A DNA stretch of 64,000 bases from SURF-55 sp040755195. GTDB taxonomy: Bacteria; Bacillota; Desulfotomaculia; Desulfotomaculales; Ammonificaceae. The notes under the pieces are model-generated. The model ran no database searches and was not told where the DNA came from. It worked only from the letters and a program-made list of their open reading frames with translations. Location of the stretch: positions 1 through 64,000 of the forward strand of contig JBFMBL010000008.1 of the NCBI GenBank assembly GCA_040755195.1, in the 5' to 3' direction. The first letter of the stretch is position 1. Every line of letters begins with the position of its first letter. A program made the position numbers and the translations under genes. Below, in pieces: positions 63,375 to 64,000 of this stretch.

Positions 63375-64000
63375 CTATACATTATAAAAATCCGCTTTAT
63401 ACAAATGAAGGTTCTCCCTGAACCAGTCCACGGTTTCCCGCAAACCTTCCTCAAGCGAGTATTGCAGCGCCCACCCCGTAAGTTTGCGCGCCTTGTTGTT
63501 TGCGCACACCAGGCGTCCTACCTCGCTATTTGTTGGTCTTATCCTTTTTTTTTCTTCTTCCACGCTAAATCTTAACCCTGTAATGTCTGCGACCATTTCA
63601 ACGATCTCTTTGATAGAATTCTCGCGCCCGGCGCCGATGTTGACAACCTCACCCACCGTCCGCTCAGAGAAGCCGACCGCCAAAATGCCGGAAACCGTAT
63701 CGCGAACGTAATTAAAATCACGCGTCGGGCTTAGGCTGCCGAGATGAAGAGTCTTTTCACCTCTGATAGACTGCGTAATGATGGTGGGAATAACTGCTCT
63801 CGCGGACTGCCGTGGCCCGAACGTGTTAAACGGCCTGGCCACCACGACGGGCAGGCCGAAAGACCGGTAATAACTCAGCGCAAGCTGGTCGGCGGCGATT
63901 TTCGAGGCGGCGTAGGGCGACTGTGCCTGCAGCGGGTGCTCCTCGTCAATGGGCACGTACCTTGCCGTTCCATACACCTCGGACGTGGAGGTATGCACCA
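63375..64000 (-). CDS. NDP-sugar 4,6-dehydratase (LegB-type), N-terminus beyond the window
   Basis: The visible C-terminal ~208 residues carry HTSTSEVYGTARYVPIDEEHPLQAQSPYAASKIAAD with catalytic YxxxK, and ARPFNTFGPRQSARAVIPTII, the signature of LegB/FlmA-like UDP- or GDP-GlcNAc 4,6-dehydratases. The NAD site is outside the window. The stop codon TAG merges into a heptamer unit (TAGTCCTAAGT). Confidence 0.85.
   Translation of the reverse strand, partial: VHTSTSEVYGTARYVPIDEEHPLQAQSPYAASKIAADQLALSYYRSFGLPVVVARPFNTFGPRQSARAVIPTIITQSIRGEKTLHLGSLSPTRDFNYVRDTVSGILAVGFSERTVGEVVNIGAGRENSIKEIVEMVADITGLRFSVEEEKKRIRPTNSEVGRLVCANNKARKLTGWALQYSLEEGLRETVDWFRENLHLYKADFYNV

Overview
The window looks like a chromosomal segment of a spore-forming, flagellated, Gram-positive anaerobe of the Firmicutes. 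The evidence is a spoIIAA-spoIIAB-sigF operon with a dacF-type carboxypeptidase, a Bacillus/Clostridium-style fla/che operon with CheC, CheD, FliY and a SwrB-like protein, an S-layer-homology protein, and frequent TTG/GTG starts behind strong GGAGG sites. The moderate GC and gene style suggest the Desulfotomaculum/Pelotomaculum (Peptococcaceae) group; that placement is inference. Almost every gene is on the minus strand, so the window reads biologically from right to left.

Layout by coordinate. 1-2949: a dodecin gene cut by the window edge, the sporulation sigma-F operon and dacF. 3050-3536: a three-gene tRNA operon (Asp, Phe, Gly) with its own promoter and terminator. 3812-6265: a large O-antigen-ligase-like membrane protein with TPR repeats. 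6420-33127: one flagellar/chemotaxis supercluster starting at a sigma-A promoter before flgB and running flgB-flgC-fliE-fliF-fliG-fliH-fliI-fliJ-fliK-flgD-(DUF3766)-flgE-fliL-fliN-fliO-fliP-fliQ-fliR-flhB-flhA-flhF-flhG-pilZ-sigD-swrB-flgG/F-cheD-cheR-cheC-cheY-fliM-fliY, ending at a rho-independent terminator. 33323-37506: a copper-amine-oxidase-domain secreted protein, a DegT-family protein that has lost its PLP lysine, a small zinc-ribbon membrane protein and an SLH protein with a good sigma-28 promoter. 37562-56607: a long surface-glycan locus containing the D-glycero-D-manno-heptose activation set (split transketolase, GmhA, a domain-swapped HldE, a GmhB fused to a kinase), three sugar-nucleotide dehydratase/epimerases, an E1-like ThDP enzyme pair with a zinc alcohol dehydrogenase, two radical SAM enzymes, two methyltransferases and a CgeB-like glycosyltransferase. 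56653-64000: a CMP-legionaminic-acid-type locus (legF, ptmE-like, neuB/legI, neuC/legG, neuD/legH, legC, partial legB), most likely serving flagellin or S-layer glycosylation.

The most unusual content is not a gene. Intergenic gaps are filled with degenerate tandem heptamers (for example TTCTACG/TTCTGCG, CGTGACT/CGCGACT, AGTAGTC/AGAATCC, TTGGAGG/TGAGAGG). They often form inverted arms and start at, or even inside, the stop codon of the neighbouring gene; about ten gene ends show this. One intact gene and one decayed gene for an S23-type four-helix-bundle protein (23S rRNA intervening-sequence protein family) sit between such arms, so gene and repeats may be one element. Three other repeat types occur: a ~175 bp palindromic repeat in two copies, ~100 bp elements with CCAGCACTCA terminal inverted repeats (one nested in the palindromic repeat), and a 257 bp CACAGAG-ended hairpin inside the flagellar operon.
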